From NCBI RefSeq assembly GCF_026385525.1, contig NZ_JANIDY010000002.1, positions 62,001 through 126,000 on the forward strand: a stretch of DNA of 64,000 nucleotides. The letters run 5' to 3'. This DNA comes from Bombella pluederhausensis (GTDB taxonomy: Bacteria > Pseudomonadota > Alphaproteobacteria > Acetobacterales > Acetobacteraceae). A model generated the notes under the pieces. It had not been told where the DNA came from and searched no databases. It saw nothing but the letters and a program-made list of their open reading frames with translations. Shown here in pieces: positions 17,178-27,900 of the stretch (the first letter of the stretch is position 1; every line of letters begins with the position of its first letter). The position numbers and the translations under genes are program-made.

Positions 17178-17666
17178 TCAGCCACGGCCCCGATAGCCGG
17201 GCACATCCTGCGCTGGAATCCAGACATCAGCCGGGGCGGGGCCTGTCTGCCAAAAGACATCAATCGGCATCCCGCCGCGGGGGTACCAGTAAGCCCCGAT
17301 ACGCAGCCATTCCGGGTCCAGCAGCTCTACGAGACGTGTGGCGATGGTCACAGAGCAGTCTTCATGAAAGGCACCGTGATTGCGGAAACTGGTGAGATAG
17401 AGCTTGAGAGACTTGCTCTCCACGATCCAGTCTCGTGGGATGTAGTCGATGACGATATGGGCAAAATCCGGCTGTCCTGTGACTGGGCAGAGAGATGTGA
17501 ACTCCGGGGCGGTGAAGCGGACAACATAACGTCGCCCTTTGTGGGGTGCCGGGACACGCTCCAGCTCGGCAACGTCAGGCGACTCCGGCTGAATGGTCTG
17601 CCGGCCAAGCTGGCTTAATGTTTCCGTTCCGGGTGCGGTGGGGCCCGTAGGGGTATGGCTGGTCAT
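17178..17666 (-). CDS. queF: NADPH-dependent 7-cyano-7-deazaguanine reductase (preQ1 synthase)
   Basis: The 162-residue product reduces preQ0 to preQ1 in queuosine synthesis. It shows the catalytic cysteine in [10 protein letters not shown] (about residue 59), the QueF motif E-S-K-S-L-K-L-Y-L-x-S-F-R-N-H-G and the following F-H-E-D. The short single-domain form is the type I (YkvM) class. AAAGGAG lies 8 bases ahead of the start. No preQ1 riboswitch fold was recognised in the 150 bases upstream, and no other queuosine gene is near. Confidence 0.93.
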   Translation of the reverse strand: MTSHTPTGPTAPGTETLSQLGRQTIQPESPDVAELERVPAPHKGRRYVVRFTAPEFTSLCPVTGQPDFAHIVIDYIPRDWIVESKSLKLYLTSFRNHGAFHEDCSVTIATRLVELLDPEWLRIGAYWYPRGGMPIDVFWQTGPAPADVWIPAQDVPGYRGRG

Positions 17667-17818
17667 GCGGCTGCTCCTTTGTCGCTGAAATGGAAAAATG
17701 ATGGCATGAAATATGATGCTGCACGGTTTAATACACGGTTCGGATTTGCAAAAAAATCAGTTTCGGTGCAGTAAGGGCACCATTCTGTCCCAATCTGTCA
17801 CTTCCTGAAAGATCGTCC

Positions 17819-19639
17819 ATGGACATCCGTAACATTGCCATTATTGCCCATGTCGATCATGGGAAAACGACACTCGTGGATCAGCTGCTTCAGCAGTCTG
17901 GTACATTCCGTGAGAATCAGGCCATCACCGAGCGTGCGATGGATAGCAATGATCTCGAGCGTGAGCGCGGGATCACCATTCTCGCCAAATGTACCTCTGT
18001 CGTGTGGAAGAACACCCGTATCAACATTATCGACACACCGGGCCACGCTGACTTCGGTGGTGAGGTGGAGCGCATCCTGAGCATGGTGGATGGCGCCGTG
18101 ATTCTGGTGGATGCCGCCGAGGGTGCCCTGCCGCAGACGAAGTTCGTGCTGGGTAAGGCTCTGGCCCGTGGCCTGCGCCCGATGGTTGTGGTCAACAAGG
18201 TTGACCGTGGCGATGCCCGCCCCGATGAAGTGCATGACGAAGTGTTTGACCTGTTCGCTGCCCTTGGTGCCAATGATGAGCAGCTCGACTTCCCCATGCT
18301 CTATGCTTCTGGCCGTCAGGGCTGGGCGGATACGGAGCTGGAAGGGCCTCGTGAGAATCTGCATCCGCTGTTCGACCTCGTTCTGAAGCATGTGCCGAGC
18401 CCGGGTCTGGACAAGGACAAGCCGTTCGCCATGGTTTCCACCATTCTGGAGAGCGACAACTTCCTTGGCCGTATCCTGACGGGTCGTATCGAGCAGGGCC
18501 GTGCCAAGGTGAACATGCCGATCCGTGCCCTCCGTGCCGATGGCAGCGTGGTTGAGACAGGCCGTATCACCAAGCTGCTGTCCTTCCGTGGTCTGGACCG
18601 TGTGCCTGTCGAGGAAGCAGAAGCTGGTGACATTGTTGCCATTGCTGGTCTTTCCGAAGCCACCATTCCGGACACGCTGGCTGATCCGGCTGTTGAGGCG
18701 CCGCTGCCTTCCACACCGATTGATCCGCCAACCCTCTCCATGACCTTCCGCATTAATGATGGTCCGCTGGGTGGCCGTGAAGGCAAGAAGGTGACGTCCC
18801 GCCAGATTCGTGACCGTCTGTTCAAGGAGACAGAGGGTAACGTGGCCATTAAGGTGACGGAAAGCCCGGAAAGCGAGGCTTTTGAAGTTGCTGGTCGTGG
18901 TGAACTTCAGCTGGGCGTTCTGATCGAGAATATGCGCCGTGAAGGCTTCGAGCTGACCATCGGTCGTCCTCGTGTGCTGTTCCGTGAGAATCCGGAAACG
19001 GGTGAGCAGGAAGAACCGTTCGAGGAAGTCGTCATCGATGTGGACGAGCCTTATTCCGGCGTTGTCGTGGAGAAAATGTCCCTGCGTAAGGGCGTGATGC
19101 AGGATATGCGTCAGTCCGGTGGTGACAAGGTTCGCCTGACATTCATGATCCCGTCCCGTGGTCTGATTGGCTATCACGGCGAGTTCCTGACCGACACCCG
19201 TGGGTCCGGTCTGATGAACCGTCTTTTCCATTCCTACCAGCCGCACGCTGGTGCGATTGAAGGCCGCCGTAACGGCTCCCTGATCTCTGCTGAAGATGGT
19301 GCTACGACACCGTATGCACTGTTCTCCCTTCAGGATCGTGGGACGCTTTTTGTGGATGCAGGTGAGAAAATCTACACCGGCATGATCCTCGGTGAGCATT
19401 CCCGTGAGAATGATCTGGAAGTGAACGCTGTGCGTGAGAAGAAGCTCACAAACATGCGTGCTTCCGGTAAGGATGATGCTGTCGTGCTGGTTCCGCCTCG
19501 CAAGATGAGCCTTGAGCAGGCTATTGCCTACATCGAGGATGATGAGCTGGTGGAAGTCACGCCATCTGCCATCCGTCTTCGCAAGCGGTATCTGGACCCG
19601 CACGAGCGTAAACGTGCTGCCCGTGGTGCAAAGGGCTGA
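17819..19639 (+). CDS. typA: Ribosome-associated GTPase TypA/BipA
   Basis: The 606-residue product is the translational GTPase BipA, which aids 50S assembly and stress adaptation. The G domain has [10 protein letters not shown] (G1, from residue 9), D-T-P-G-H-A-D-F (G3) and N-K-V-D (G4); EF-G-like domains follow, then the BipA-specific C-terminal region with [12 protein letters not shown]. Length is as expected. Monocistronic with its own terminator. Confidence 0.96.
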   Translation: MDIRNIAIIAHVDHGKTTLVDQLLQQSGTFRENQAITERAMDSNDLERERGITILAKCTSVVWKNTRINIIDTPGHADFGGEVERILSMVDGAVILVDAAEGALPQTKFVLGKALARGLRPMVVVNKVDRGDARPDEVHDEVFDLFAALGANDEQLDFPMLYASGRQGWADTELEGPRENLHPLFDLVLKHVPSPGLDKDKPFAMVSTILESDNFLGRILTGRIEQGRAKVNMPIRALRADGSVVETGRITKLLSFRGLDRVPVEEAEAGDIVAIAGLSEATIPDTLADPAVEAPLPSTPIDPPTLSMTFRINDGPLGGREGKKVTSRQIRDRLFKETEGNVAIKVTESPESEAFEVAGRGELQLGVLIENMRREGFELTIGRPRVLFRENPETGEQEEPFEEVVIDVDEPYSGVVVEKMSLRKGVMQDMRQSGGDKVRLTFMIPSRGLIGYHGEFLTDTRGSGLMNRLFHSYQPHAGAIEGRRNGSLISAEDGATTPYALFSLQDRGTLFVDAGEKIYTGMILGEHSRENDLEVNAVREKKLTNMRASGKDDAVVLVPPRKMSLEQAIAYIEDDELVEVTPSAIRLRKRYLDPHERKRAARGAKG

Positions 19640-19665
19640 AGCTCAGCTAGCCATCAGGGTATTTA

Positions 19666-19690
19666 GAAAGAAGGCCGGGGCATTGCTCCG
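19666..19690 (+). terminator. Intrinsic terminator of typA
   Basis: AGGCCGG pairs with CCGGCCT around a 9-base loop, flanked by A-rich and T-rich arms (GAAAGA... and ...TTTCTTT) that extend the stem with one mismatch. Confidence 0.75.
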
Positions 19691-19770
19691 GCCTTTCTTT
19701 ATTCCAGTCTATATCGAGACCGTTCCCTTATGGCATGATGATGCCTTATGAGAGAGGAAGGAAAAACGTC

Positions 19771-20064
19771 ATGACCAAAAGTCTATACGCCACCATGAAA
19801 GCCCTGCCCGGCCATCGGGAGAAGGTTGCCAGCCTGTTGACAGCTCTTGCCGAGAATGTGCGGGCCGAGCCGGGCTGCGTGCGCTTTGTTGTCTATACGC
19901 TGGAGCACGAGCCGGACCTGTTCCATGTGGAAGAAAGCTATCGGGATGAGGCTGCCTTCAAGGCCCATATGGGGACGGAACATGGTCGTGTGTTCAACAA
20001 AGCGATTGAAACCCTTGTTGAAGGTGGGGCTTCAAAGGTCGTGTTCCTGAAAGAAGTCGCCTGA
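19771..20064 (+). CDS. Antibiotic biosynthesis monooxygenase-fold protein (YgiN-like)
   Basis: The 97-residue product fits the ABM dimeric ferredoxin-like fold: Y-A-T-M-K-A-L-P-G-H-R-E-K-V at the start, then E-P-G-C-V-R-F-V-V-Y and the E-E-S-Y-R-D-E-A-A-F-K-A-H strand-helix unit. Members include quinol monooxygenase YgiN, but many have no known substrate. GAGGAAGG about 9 bases ahead supports ATG 19771 over in-frame starts upstream. Confidence 0.8.
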   Translation: MTKSLYATMKALPGHREKVASLLTALAENVRAEPGCVRFVVYTLEHEPDLFHVEESYRDEAAFKAHMGTEHGRVFNKAIETLVEGGASKVVFLKEVA

Positions 20065-20091
20065 GCAGACGTACTGTCAGGTGGATAAAAG

Positions 20092-20127
20092 AAAAGCAGG
20101 TGTCTCATAGCGAGGCACCTGCTTTTT
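20092..20127. terminator. Bidirectional intrinsic terminator
   Basis: AAAAGCAGGTGTCTC pairs with GAGGCACCTGCTTTT (one G-T pair) over a 5-base loop, with A- and T-runs on the two sides, so it can stop both the monooxygenase gene and the convergent reductase gene. Confidence 0.85.
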
Positions 20128-20150
20128 CATGAGTTATGAAAAGGGCCGTA

Positions 20151-21197
20151 TCAGGGCGTGCCCGGCTGGCCCCGGCTTGTGGAATGTTCAAAGCGCAGAG
20201 CCTTGTCAGGATGGGCAACATGGTGGGCAGCATGGGCCGCTACGGCCCCCTCGGAGAAGCCCTGAAGGATCAGCTTCATTTTGCCGGGATACTGGGCCAC
20301 GTCACCAATGGCGAAGATGCCTTCAAGGCTGGTCTGCATGGTGGCCGGGTTTACGGCGATGGTGCTGCGCTGCGTTTCCAGCCCCCATGAGGCCACCGGG
20401 CCGAGATCGGTCGAAAGACCATAGAAGGGGAGCAGTACGTCAGCTTCCAGAGAGCGGACCGTGTCATCCATGGCGATGAGGTCCACATGGGTCAGCTGGC
20501 CACTGTCGCCCTGCAGGCCATGAAGCTGGTAGGGTACGACTTTCTCAATGACTCCAGCGGTGATTTTTGCTTCAATCTGGGCCAGTGTTTCCGGTGCCCC
20601 ACGGAAGCGGTCCCGCCGGTGGACGAGATAGACCTTTTCGGCAATGTCGGAGAGGGACAGAGCCCAGTCCAGCGCTGAATCGCCGCCACCTGCCACAACA
20701 ATGCGCTTGCCGGTGAACTCGGCCCGCTTCTTCACATAATACTGTACGGCGCCGCTGCGTTCATAAGCTTCCAGCCCTTCCAATGGGGGGCGGTTCGGCC
20801 CGAAGGCTCCAGCACCAGCGGCGATGATGATGGCTTTGGCGTGGATGGTGTCGCCACGCTCATTCTTCAGGGTGAAGGCTCCAGCCTCACCTTCCAGATG
20901 GCTGACCCGGCTACCCAGAAGGCGGGGTACGTTGAAGGGAGCGATCTGCTCCTCAAGGGCGGCGATCAGGTCCCCGCCTGTGATGGAGGGATGGGCCGGA
21001 ATGTCATAGATCGGCTTTTCCGGGTACAGGGCCGCACATTGCCCGCCCACACTGTCCAGAACATCCGTCAGGATGCAGTTCAGGCGTAACATCCGGCATT
21101 CAAAGGCGGCAAAAAGCGCCGTGGGGCCTGCGCCGATAATGGCGATATCTGTCGTGTGGGTAGAAGCTGCATGTGTCATACCAGTATTCATAAGCAT
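20151..21197 (-). CDS. Ferredoxin-NADP reductase, thioredoxin-reductase-like (type 2)
   Basis: The 348-residue product is a two-dinucleotide-domain flavoprotein. FAD site: I-A-I-I-G-A-G-P-T-A-L-F-A-A-F-E near residue 20; the hallmark V-G-G-Q-C-A-A-L-Y-P-E-K-x-I-Y-D-I-P follows; NADPH site: I-V-V-A-G-G-G-D-S-A-L-D-W; second FAD contact: G-I-F-A-I-G-D. The CxxC redox pair of thioredoxin reductase is missing, and the Y-P-E-K block is typical of YumC-type ferredoxin-NADP reductases. It moves electrons between NADPH and ferredoxin or flavodoxin in the cytoplasm. Downstream in-frame ATGs make the exact start uncertain by a few residues. Confidence 0.88.
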   Translation of the reverse strand: MLMNTGMTHAASTHTTDIAIIGAGPTALFAAFECRMLRLNCILTDVLDSVGGQCAALYPEKPIYDIPAHPSITGGDLIAALEEQIAPFNVPRLLGSRVSHLEGEAGAFTLKNERGDTIHAKAIIIAAGAGAFGPNRPPLEGLEAYERSGAVQYYVKKRAEFTGKRIVVAGGGDSALDWALSLSDIAEKVYLVHRRDRFRGAPETLAQIEAKITAGVIEKVVPYQLHGLQGDSGQLTHVDLIAMDDTVRSLEADVLLPFYGLSTDLGPVASWGLETQRSTIAVNPATMQTSLEGIFAIGDVAQYPGKMKLILQGFSEGAVAAHAAHHVAHPDKALRFEHSTSRGQPGTP

Positions 21198-21360
21198 TTT
21201 TTTGCCTGTCGAGTAGAGGTTTGTTCTTACGGGGGCTTCTGTTCATGGTGGTATGACAGAAATGGACGTAGGGTTGTGTCGGGCACTCTTGTATCTCGGG
21301 GAGGCTTCGGCAATGCTGTTGCCCGTTTTTGAGGGTCGTGATTACGGGGCAACTCTGTCG

Positions 21361-21834
21361 ATGAAAATGCATCTTTCGTCTCCGCAGCAGACGGTTTTTC
21401 TGGCGTGGCATCTGGCAGGGATGCTGCATTACGGGGATTGCGTAGCGCTTCATGGCGAGATGGGCACAGGCAAGAGCACCTTTGCCCGTGCGCTCATCCG
21501 TAGTCTGGCCGGTGATGAAGCGCTGGAAGTCCCAAGCCCGACTTTTGCGCTGGTACAGCCCTATAACACCAGGATCGGTCTGGTGTTTCATTACGACCTC
21601 TGGCGGCTTTCCAGCCCGGATGAGCTGTATGAACTTTCATGGGATGATGCCTGTGAAAGTGTCATGGTGGTGGAATGGCCAGATCGTGCCGAGGAGCTTC
21701 TGCCAGCCGGTGCTCTGCATATTACGTTCAGGCACGGAGCAGGAGAGGATGAACGCACCGTGACCCTGCGGGGCTGGCCGACAGAACGGCTTGAAGCCTT
21801 GTTCGCTCTTGTTGAGGAAGGGCAGGACCAGTGA
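21361..21834 (+). CDS. tsaE: tRNA threonylcarbamoyladenosine biosynthesis ATPase TsaE
   Basis: The product (157 residues from ATG 21361) is the small P-loop ATPase that with TsaB and TsaD makes the t6A modification at position 37 of ANN-decoding tRNAs. Walker A is L-H-G-E-M-G-T-G-K-S-T-F-A-R; P-S-P-T-F-A-L-V and the V-V-E-W-P-D-R-A-E-E-L-L block are characteristic. In-frame starts at 21253 and 21313 would add a tail homologues lack. Its TGA overlaps the ATG of addB. Confidence 0.92.
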   Translation: MKMHLSSPQQTVFLAWHLAGMLHYGDCVALHGEMGTGKSTFARALIRSLAGDEALEVPSPTFALVQPYNTRIGLVFHYDLWRLSSPDELYELSWDDACESVMVVEWPDRAEELLPAGALHITFRHGAGEDERTVTLRGWPTERLEALFALVEEGQDQ

Positions 21835-24800
21835 TGCAGGGGCGTTCATTGAACATCGCTACGATTCCGGCTTCCCGCCCGTTTCTGGATATGGTGGTGC
21901 AGAACTGGCTGAATCGTGTGGGGGTAGAGGCTGGATCAGGGGATCGGAGCGGCGGCGATAGTGGCATGATTCTGGTGCCCGGCCGCCGTGTGGCCCGTGC
22001 TCTCATGGAGGCCTTTCTGCGGGTTCTTGATGGCCGCCCGGCTTTGCTTCCGGCCATTGTGTCGCTGGGGGATGTGGAGCAGCAAAGCCTGTTCCCCATG
22101 ATGGTGGATGAGACTGTGCCGCCTGCCGTAGGGCCGGTCTTTCGGCTGGCTATTCTGGCACGACTGATTCTGGCGGCCCCTTTCTTTACGACCGTGTCGG
22201 GCCGGGAGGGTGGAACGATTGATCGGGTCTGGCCTCTGGCTCAGGCTCTGGCGGAGCTGATGGATGATGCCGAGCGGAACGGCGTGGACCTGCGAGAGGC
22301 TCTGCCCAAGGCCGTAGCGGATGATTTTGCCGGACATTGGCAGAAGACGTTAGAGTTTCTCCAGATCGTCACGGAGGCATGGCCTGCCATTCTTCAGGAA
22401 GAAGAACGCAGCAACATCATGGCTCGTCAGGTGGCGTTGATCGAGGCACAGGCCCGTCTTTGGGCACAGACTCCTCCAGACTATCCGCTCTGGGCCGTGG
22501 GATTCGTGGATGGTTCTGCTGGTGTGGCAACGGCACTGGAGGCCGTAGCAGCGCTGCCTCAGGGCGTGGTGGTGTTTCAGGGGCTGGATTGCAGCATGGA
22601 TGATGAGCTGTGGAAGCAGCTTCCTCCAACTCATCCGCAGGCTCTGTTTCACGAGTTTCTGTCACGGGTGGGCGTAAGCCGTGCGGATATTGCCCAATGG
22701 GGAGAGCCTTTGCGCCCGGAACGGGAAAATCTTTTCCAGCATGTCATGTTGCCAGAAGCGGGTATTGCCCGTTGGGGACAGCCTGCGGGTGAGATTGCAC
22801 CTTCAGGAATCAGTCTGTTATCGGCGGCTGATTCGCAGCAGGAGGCGCAGGCCATTGCGCTGATCCTGCGGGATGTTGCGAACCAGCCGGGACGCTCTGG
22901 GGCTCTGGTAACACCGGATCGTGGGTTGGCTGATCGTGTGAGGGCGGAGTTGCTGCGCTTTGGCATTCATGCGGATGACAGTGCCGGGGAACCGCTGGTC
23001 CGCACCCCCACGGCTGTCTTTCTCCGCCTGATCGTTCAGGCCGTGACGGCTCGGTTCAGCCCGGTGGCGCTGCTGTCCGTTCTCAAGCATCCGTTGGCGG
23101 CTTTGGGGATGAGTCCCGGTCGTGCCCGTGCCAGTGCCCGCTTGCTGGAGAGGCGGCTTCTGCGTGGTCCTGCGCCCCAGCCGGGGCTGGAAGGGCTGCA
23201 CAGGGCTCTTGGTGCCTTGCAGGACGCACAGCGGACAGACAATGGTTATCAGGCAGATGCACCAGATAGCCCGGAAAGCCTCGAATCATTCCTGAATCAG
23301 GTGGAGGCTGCTTTCAGCCCTCTGCTGGCGCTTGAGGCAACAGCCCGTGTGCCGGAGCTTTTGACGGCCCTTCTGGAGACAGCCGAAAAGCTGGCCGCTG
23401 TGGATGATGAAGGCGATGAGGCCGATCAGTCTCGCCCCGGGTCCCGTCTTTGGCTGGGAGAGGATGGTGGTGCCCTGTCCCGGCATTTTGTGGAGCTGAT
23501 GAGCCATACAGGGGATCTGCCGCCGCAGCCTCTGAGTGCTTTAGAGGGCCTGCTGACGGCCAGTATGGCCGGCAAGACGCTGACAGGCTTGCGAGGCTAT
23601 CAGGGTGGTGTGGAACTCGCTCATCCTCGCATCTCCATCTATGGCGTGCTGGAAGCCCGGCTTCTGGCGTTTGATACGGTCATTCTGGGTGGGCTGAATG
23701 AAGGTATCTGGCCGCCCGTGGCGGAATCCGGCCCATGGATGAGCCGCCCGATGCGTCAGCGTGTCGGGCTGCCTTCACCAGAACGGCGAATCGGTGCACA
23801 GGCGCATGATTTTGTATCTGCTGCTTTGTCTTCGGAGCATGTCATTCTGTCCAATGCCCAAAGGCGGGAGGGGTCTCCTGCCGTTCCAGCCCGGTGGCTC
23901 ATGCGTCTTTCAGCCTTTTTGGAAGGGCGAGGCATTACGCTTCCCGTTCATCCAGCACTGGCGTGGCAGACCATGTTGGACATGCCTGCCGGGGAGGCGA
24001 AGCCTGTCGCTCCGCCAGAGCCACGGCCTCCTCTGGCCCTACGCCCCCGGCGGTTGAGCATCACACAGCTTGATACGCTCAAGCTGGACCCGTACGCCAT
24101 TTATGCCCGGTACATACTGGGCCTGAAAGCTCTGGCCCCGCTGGAAGAAGGGGCAGAACATGCCGATTACGGAAAGATTGTTCATACGGCTCTGGAACGC
24201 ATGATCCGGCAGCATCCCGGTACATGGCCGGAGCGTTCTGCCCAGATTTTGCACCGTCATTTTGATGATGCTCTTGATGAAGCGTTAGTGAATCCGGCGT
24301 TGTCCAGTTGGTGGCGGCCCCGGCTGCATCGTATTGCTGATTGGGTGCTGGCGCAGGAACAGTGGCGTCAGGTGGGGCGGCTGAACTGTACGTCTCATAC
24401 TGAGGTGTCGCTGGATTACACATTACGGGACCTGCCGGGTGGTGAGTTCCGTATTACAGGGCGGGCAGACCGTATTGACCTGTGGATGACACCGGGACAG
24501 GAGGCACCTACAGGGCGTATCCTGGATTACAAGACAGGTACTCCACCCAGCAGCAAGGATGTGGTTGAAGGCTGGTCATCCCAGCTGGTGCTGGAAGCTG
24601 CCTTATTGGCCAAGGGTGCCTTTGAGGGCTTGCCCGCTGCCGAAACGGAAGCCCTGACTTATTGGAAACTGAGTGGCGGGGAAGAACCCGGTAAGGAAGT
24701 CGCCATTCCGTCCGTCAGGGCCAAGGTGACGCTGGGCGAGCTTGTCGGCCCGGCCCTTGAGCAGTTGCGGACCCTTCTGGCGGATTATGATGATCCATCC

Positions 24801-24908
24801 CGGCCTTATCGGTCCCAACCATGGGCAGGAAAAGAGGCCCGTTATAGCGATTACACCCAGCTTGCCCGTGTGGCGGAGTGGCGTCTGGCAGGAGGCGATG
24901 AGGAATGA
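21834..24908 (+). CDS. addB: AddB subunit of the AddAB helicase-nuclease
   Basis: The 1024-residue product is the alphaproteobacterial AddB, partner of AddA in processing double-strand breaks for RecA. The N-terminal part has a degenerate helicase fold; G-G-L-N-E-G-I-W-P at about residue 620 is a typical block, and the C-terminal PD-(D/E)xK nuclease carries G-R-A-D-R-I-D-L-W and I-L-D-Y-K-T-G-T. The start overlaps the tsaE stop (TGATG), and its TGA overlaps the addA ATG (ATGA), so all three are translated in a coupled series. Confidence 0.93.
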   Translation: MQGRSLNIATIPASRPFLDMVVQNWLNRVGVEAGSGDRSGGDSGMILVPGRRVARALMEAFLRVLDGRPALLPAIVSLGDVEQQSLFPMMVDETVPPAVGPVFRLAILARLILAAPFFTTVSGREGGTIDRVWPLAQALAELMDDAERNGVDLREALPKAVADDFAGHWQKTLEFLQIVTEAWPAILQEEERSNIMARQVALIEAQARLWAQTPPDYPLWAVGFVDGSAGVATALEAVAALPQGVVVFQGLDCSMDDELWKQLPPTHPQALFHEFLSRVGVSRADIAQWGEPLRPERENLFQHVMLPEAGIARWGQPAGEIAPSGISLLSAADSQQEAQAIALILRDVANQPGRSGALVTPDRGLADRVRAELLRFGIHADDSAGEPLVRTPTAVFLRLIVQAVTARFSPVALLSVLKHPLAALGMSPGRARASARLLERRLLRGPAPQPGLEGLHRALGALQDAQRTDNGYQADAPDSPESLESFLNQVEAAFSPLLALEATARVPELLTALLETAEKLAAVDDEGDEADQSRPGSRLWLGEDGGALSRHFVELMSHTGDLPPQPLSALEGLLTASMAGKTLTGLRGYQGGVELAHPRISIYGVLEARLLAFDTVILGGLNEGIWPPVAESGPWMSRPMRQRVGLPSPERRIGAQAHDFVSAALSSEHVILSNAQRREGSPAVPARWLMRLSAFLEGRGITLPVHPALAWQTMLDMPAGEAKPVAPPEPRPPLALRPRRLSITQLDTLKLDPYAIYARYILGLKALAPLEEGAEHADYGKIVHTALERMIRQHPGTWPERSAQILHRHFDDALDEALVNPALSSWWRPRLHRIADWVLAQEQWRQVGRLNCTSHTEVSLDYTLRDLPGGEFRITGRADRIDLWMTPGQEAPTGRILDYKTGTPPSSKDVVEGWSSQLVLEAALLAKGAFEGLPAAETEALTYWKLSGGEEPGKEVAIPSVRAKVTLGELVGPALEQLRTLLADYDDPSRPYRSQPWAGKEARYSDYTQLARVAEWRLAGGDEE

Positions 24909-27900
24909 CCCAGAACCAGCTTTCACCAAGGGAGCAGGCCAATCAGGCTCAGAAGAAGGCCTCGAACCCAATGGCCTCCGTGTTCGTGTCGGCGTCTGCG
25001 GGATCAGGGAAGACGAAGCTGCTGATCGACCGGCTACTTCGCCTCATGCTGCCGCTGGAACAGATAGGGGAGGATGGACAGCCCGTTCTGCTGGAAGGCT
25101 CCGAGCCCTCCCGTATATTGTGCCTGACCTATACGAAAGCGGCAGCTGCCGAAATGGCACATCGTCTGCAAAGCCATCTCGGCCATTGGGTCTCCCTCTC
25201 GGATGAGAAACTGGGTGAGGCACTGACAGCCTTGGACGTGCCCGATACGGCCACCACACGGGAGCGTGCCCGTGGCCTGTTTCTGAAAGTGCTGGATGCG
25301 CCGGGTGGTTTGCAGATTGAGACCATTCATGCCTTCTGTCAGTCCCTTCTGCGGCGTTTCCCGCTGGAGGCCGCACTGGACCCGCATTTTGTCCTGATGG
25401 AGGAAGCGGATGGCCAGATGGTTCTTCGCCGTGCGCTGGAGGATAGTCTGGCGCAGAATCAGGACCCTGTGCAGGTGCTGGCCGCTCTAACGGGGTTTGA
25501 CAGGTTGATGGGCCTTCTGGGGCAGTTTAATGCCCAGTCCGGGCTGCTTCAGCCTCTGCTGCGGCTCTGGGAGATGTGGCCGGAGCGTGTGAAGGAAGCT
25601 TATCAAGGGCTGCTGGAGGCAGGGAGTGAATCTTCAGCGACCCTGAAGGCTGAAGCCTGCCGACTGCACGATGAAGCAGTGTGGCGGGCTGATATTCAGG
25701 AGGCTTTGCCGCATCTGGCGGATTCCAAAAGGGAGCAGTTTGAAACGTTCCTGAGATGGCTGGAGCGTGACAATCCGGCCGAACGGGATGATGCGTTCCT
25801 ATTGTCGCTCTTATTCACGCAGAAGGGCGATATCAGGAATATGAGCCGCCATTTGGGGGCAAAAGCGCGTAATGCCGCTCCTGAGCTGGAGCAGCGTCTC
25901 CTTGATGAGGCCAGACGTCAGCAGGATATGCAGGAGCGCATCCGCACTCAGCGGCTTCTGGAGATCAACACGGCCTTTCTGTCCCTTGCGCTGCCGGTCA
26001 TGGGGCGGTTTGCTGATGAGAAACGGAACCGTGGAGCGGTTGATTATAATGACCTGATCGCCCGGACCCGTGATGTCCTGCGGGAGCCGGGGGCGGCATG
26101 GGTGCTATATAAGTTGGATGGCGGTATCGACCATCTTCTGCTGGATGAGGTGCAGGATAATTCCGGCCTGCAATGGGAAATTGCCGGTGCTCTGACGGCT
26201 GATTTCTTTTCCGGTTCTGGTGTGCGGGAAGACATGCCACGCCCCCGTACCGTCTTTGCGGTGGGGGACTTTAAGCAGTCCATTTACAGCTTTCAGGGGG
26301 CGGAACCGGAGCAGTTCCATAAATGGCGGCAGGAATTTGCCCGCCGTGTGAAGAATGCCGGTCTTCTCTGGGAAGACCCGCAGTTGAATGTATCCTTCCG
26401 TTCTCTGCCGCCCGTGCTGGATTTTGTTGATGCCGTCTTTGAGGATGATGGTGAGGTTGGCGGCAATGAGGCTCTGAATGGCCTGCGGGAGCAGGGAGAT
26501 GCGAGCCCACTCAGGCATCGGTCAGCCCGTTCAGGCGGCGGGGGGCGTGTGGAGCTGTGGCCTTCTGTCCCTTCGGATAAAGCGGTGGCAGAAAATGGAG
26601 CCGCAGATGGTTCCTCTGGTGAGGTGGCCAATCCGTGGCGTGCGCCAGAGAAGAATGAAGATCAGCGCAGTGCCCAGCAGCGTCTGGCTGATGAACTGGC
26701 CCGGTATCTCAGGGAGCAGATCGGTCAGCCCCTTCAGTCAGGTACGGCCCCGCTGAAGGCCGGAGAGGTGATGATCCTCGTGCCGAAACGTTCAGCCTTT
26801 CTGCGGGCGCTGATCCGGGCATTGAAGGCACGAAATGTGCCGGTGGCGAGTTTCATCAATAGCGGGCTGGTGGAACAGGCCGCCGTGCAGGACCTGATGA
26901 CACTCTGCGATGCACTTCTGCTGCCACAGGATGATCTCAGCCTTGCCGGCGTGCTGACATCCCCCCTTGGCGGGTTAAGCGATAATTCCCTCATGGATCT
27001 GGTAACGGCCAATGGCAAGCGGCGTGAACTGGGGCGTGAGGGTACTCCTCTTTGGAGTCTTCTGGCCCGCAGGCATGAGGAACGGCCCGAATGGCGGGCA
27101 GCATGGGAGCGGTTACAGGCTCTCTACCGGCGTGTGGATTATGACACGCCGTATGACATTCTCATGCAGGCTCTGGGTGTGCAGGGGGGGCGTGCCCGCC
27201 TTCTGGCCCGTTTGGGCGCAGAAGCGGCTGAGCCGGTGGATGAACTCCTAACAGCCGCTCTGACATACGAAACTCAGCATCCTCCTTCCCTTCAGGGATT
27301 CCTGCACTGGCTGCGGGCCAGCACGGTGGAAAGTAAGAGGGAGGTGGAATCGGAGATTGATGCTGTACGCATCATGACGGTTCATCGGTCAAAAGGGTTG
27401 CAGGCCCGTCTTGTCATCCTACCCGATACGACCAGCACGAGGAGCCGTTCTGACAGTCTTCTTTGGGCAGAGCTGGATGCTGATCTGCCAGAAAGTGATC
27501 CTGCTGGTGATGCGCTGCATGGGCCGCTTTGGATACCGCAGGCCGCTATGGGGACAAAACGGACAGAAGACTTTCTGACCGATGAGCAGATTCGTCAGAA
27601 GGAGGAAAAGAATCGCCTGCTCTATGTGGCTCTGACTCGTGCCAGTGATGCGCTGCTTATCTGCGGGTGGGACCCGAAAAGCGGCAGTAAGGAATCAAGC
27701 TGGTACGCTTATTGCGAGGCGGGGATGGAGCGTCTGGAGGGTGTTCAGACACTGCCCTTTGAAGGTGAATGGGGTGGGGAGCGGCTCGTGTTGGAGGCCG
27801 CTGTGACGGAAGCTCGAACGCCTCGTGAAGCAGAGGAGCCTTTGGCCGTTGTTTCTGAAGTGCCGGACTGGATGGGACAGGCACCGGACTGGCAGGTGAC

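Noticed and set aside
17133-17618. A plus-strand frame opposite queF
   Set aside because: QueF on the minus strand has the catalytic cysteine and the NADPH motif; the plus frame has no recognisable sequence.
17667-17818. A preQ1 riboswitch ahead of queF
   Set aside because: I looked for a short pseudoknot-type aptamer in the minus-strand leader and saw no matching stem-loop and A-rich tail.
17798-19603. A 601-codon open frame antisense to typA
   Set aside because: It mirrors typA codon for codon in the opposite strand; high-GC coding sequence often leaves such frames open. The typA sense product has all family motifs, the antisense product has none.
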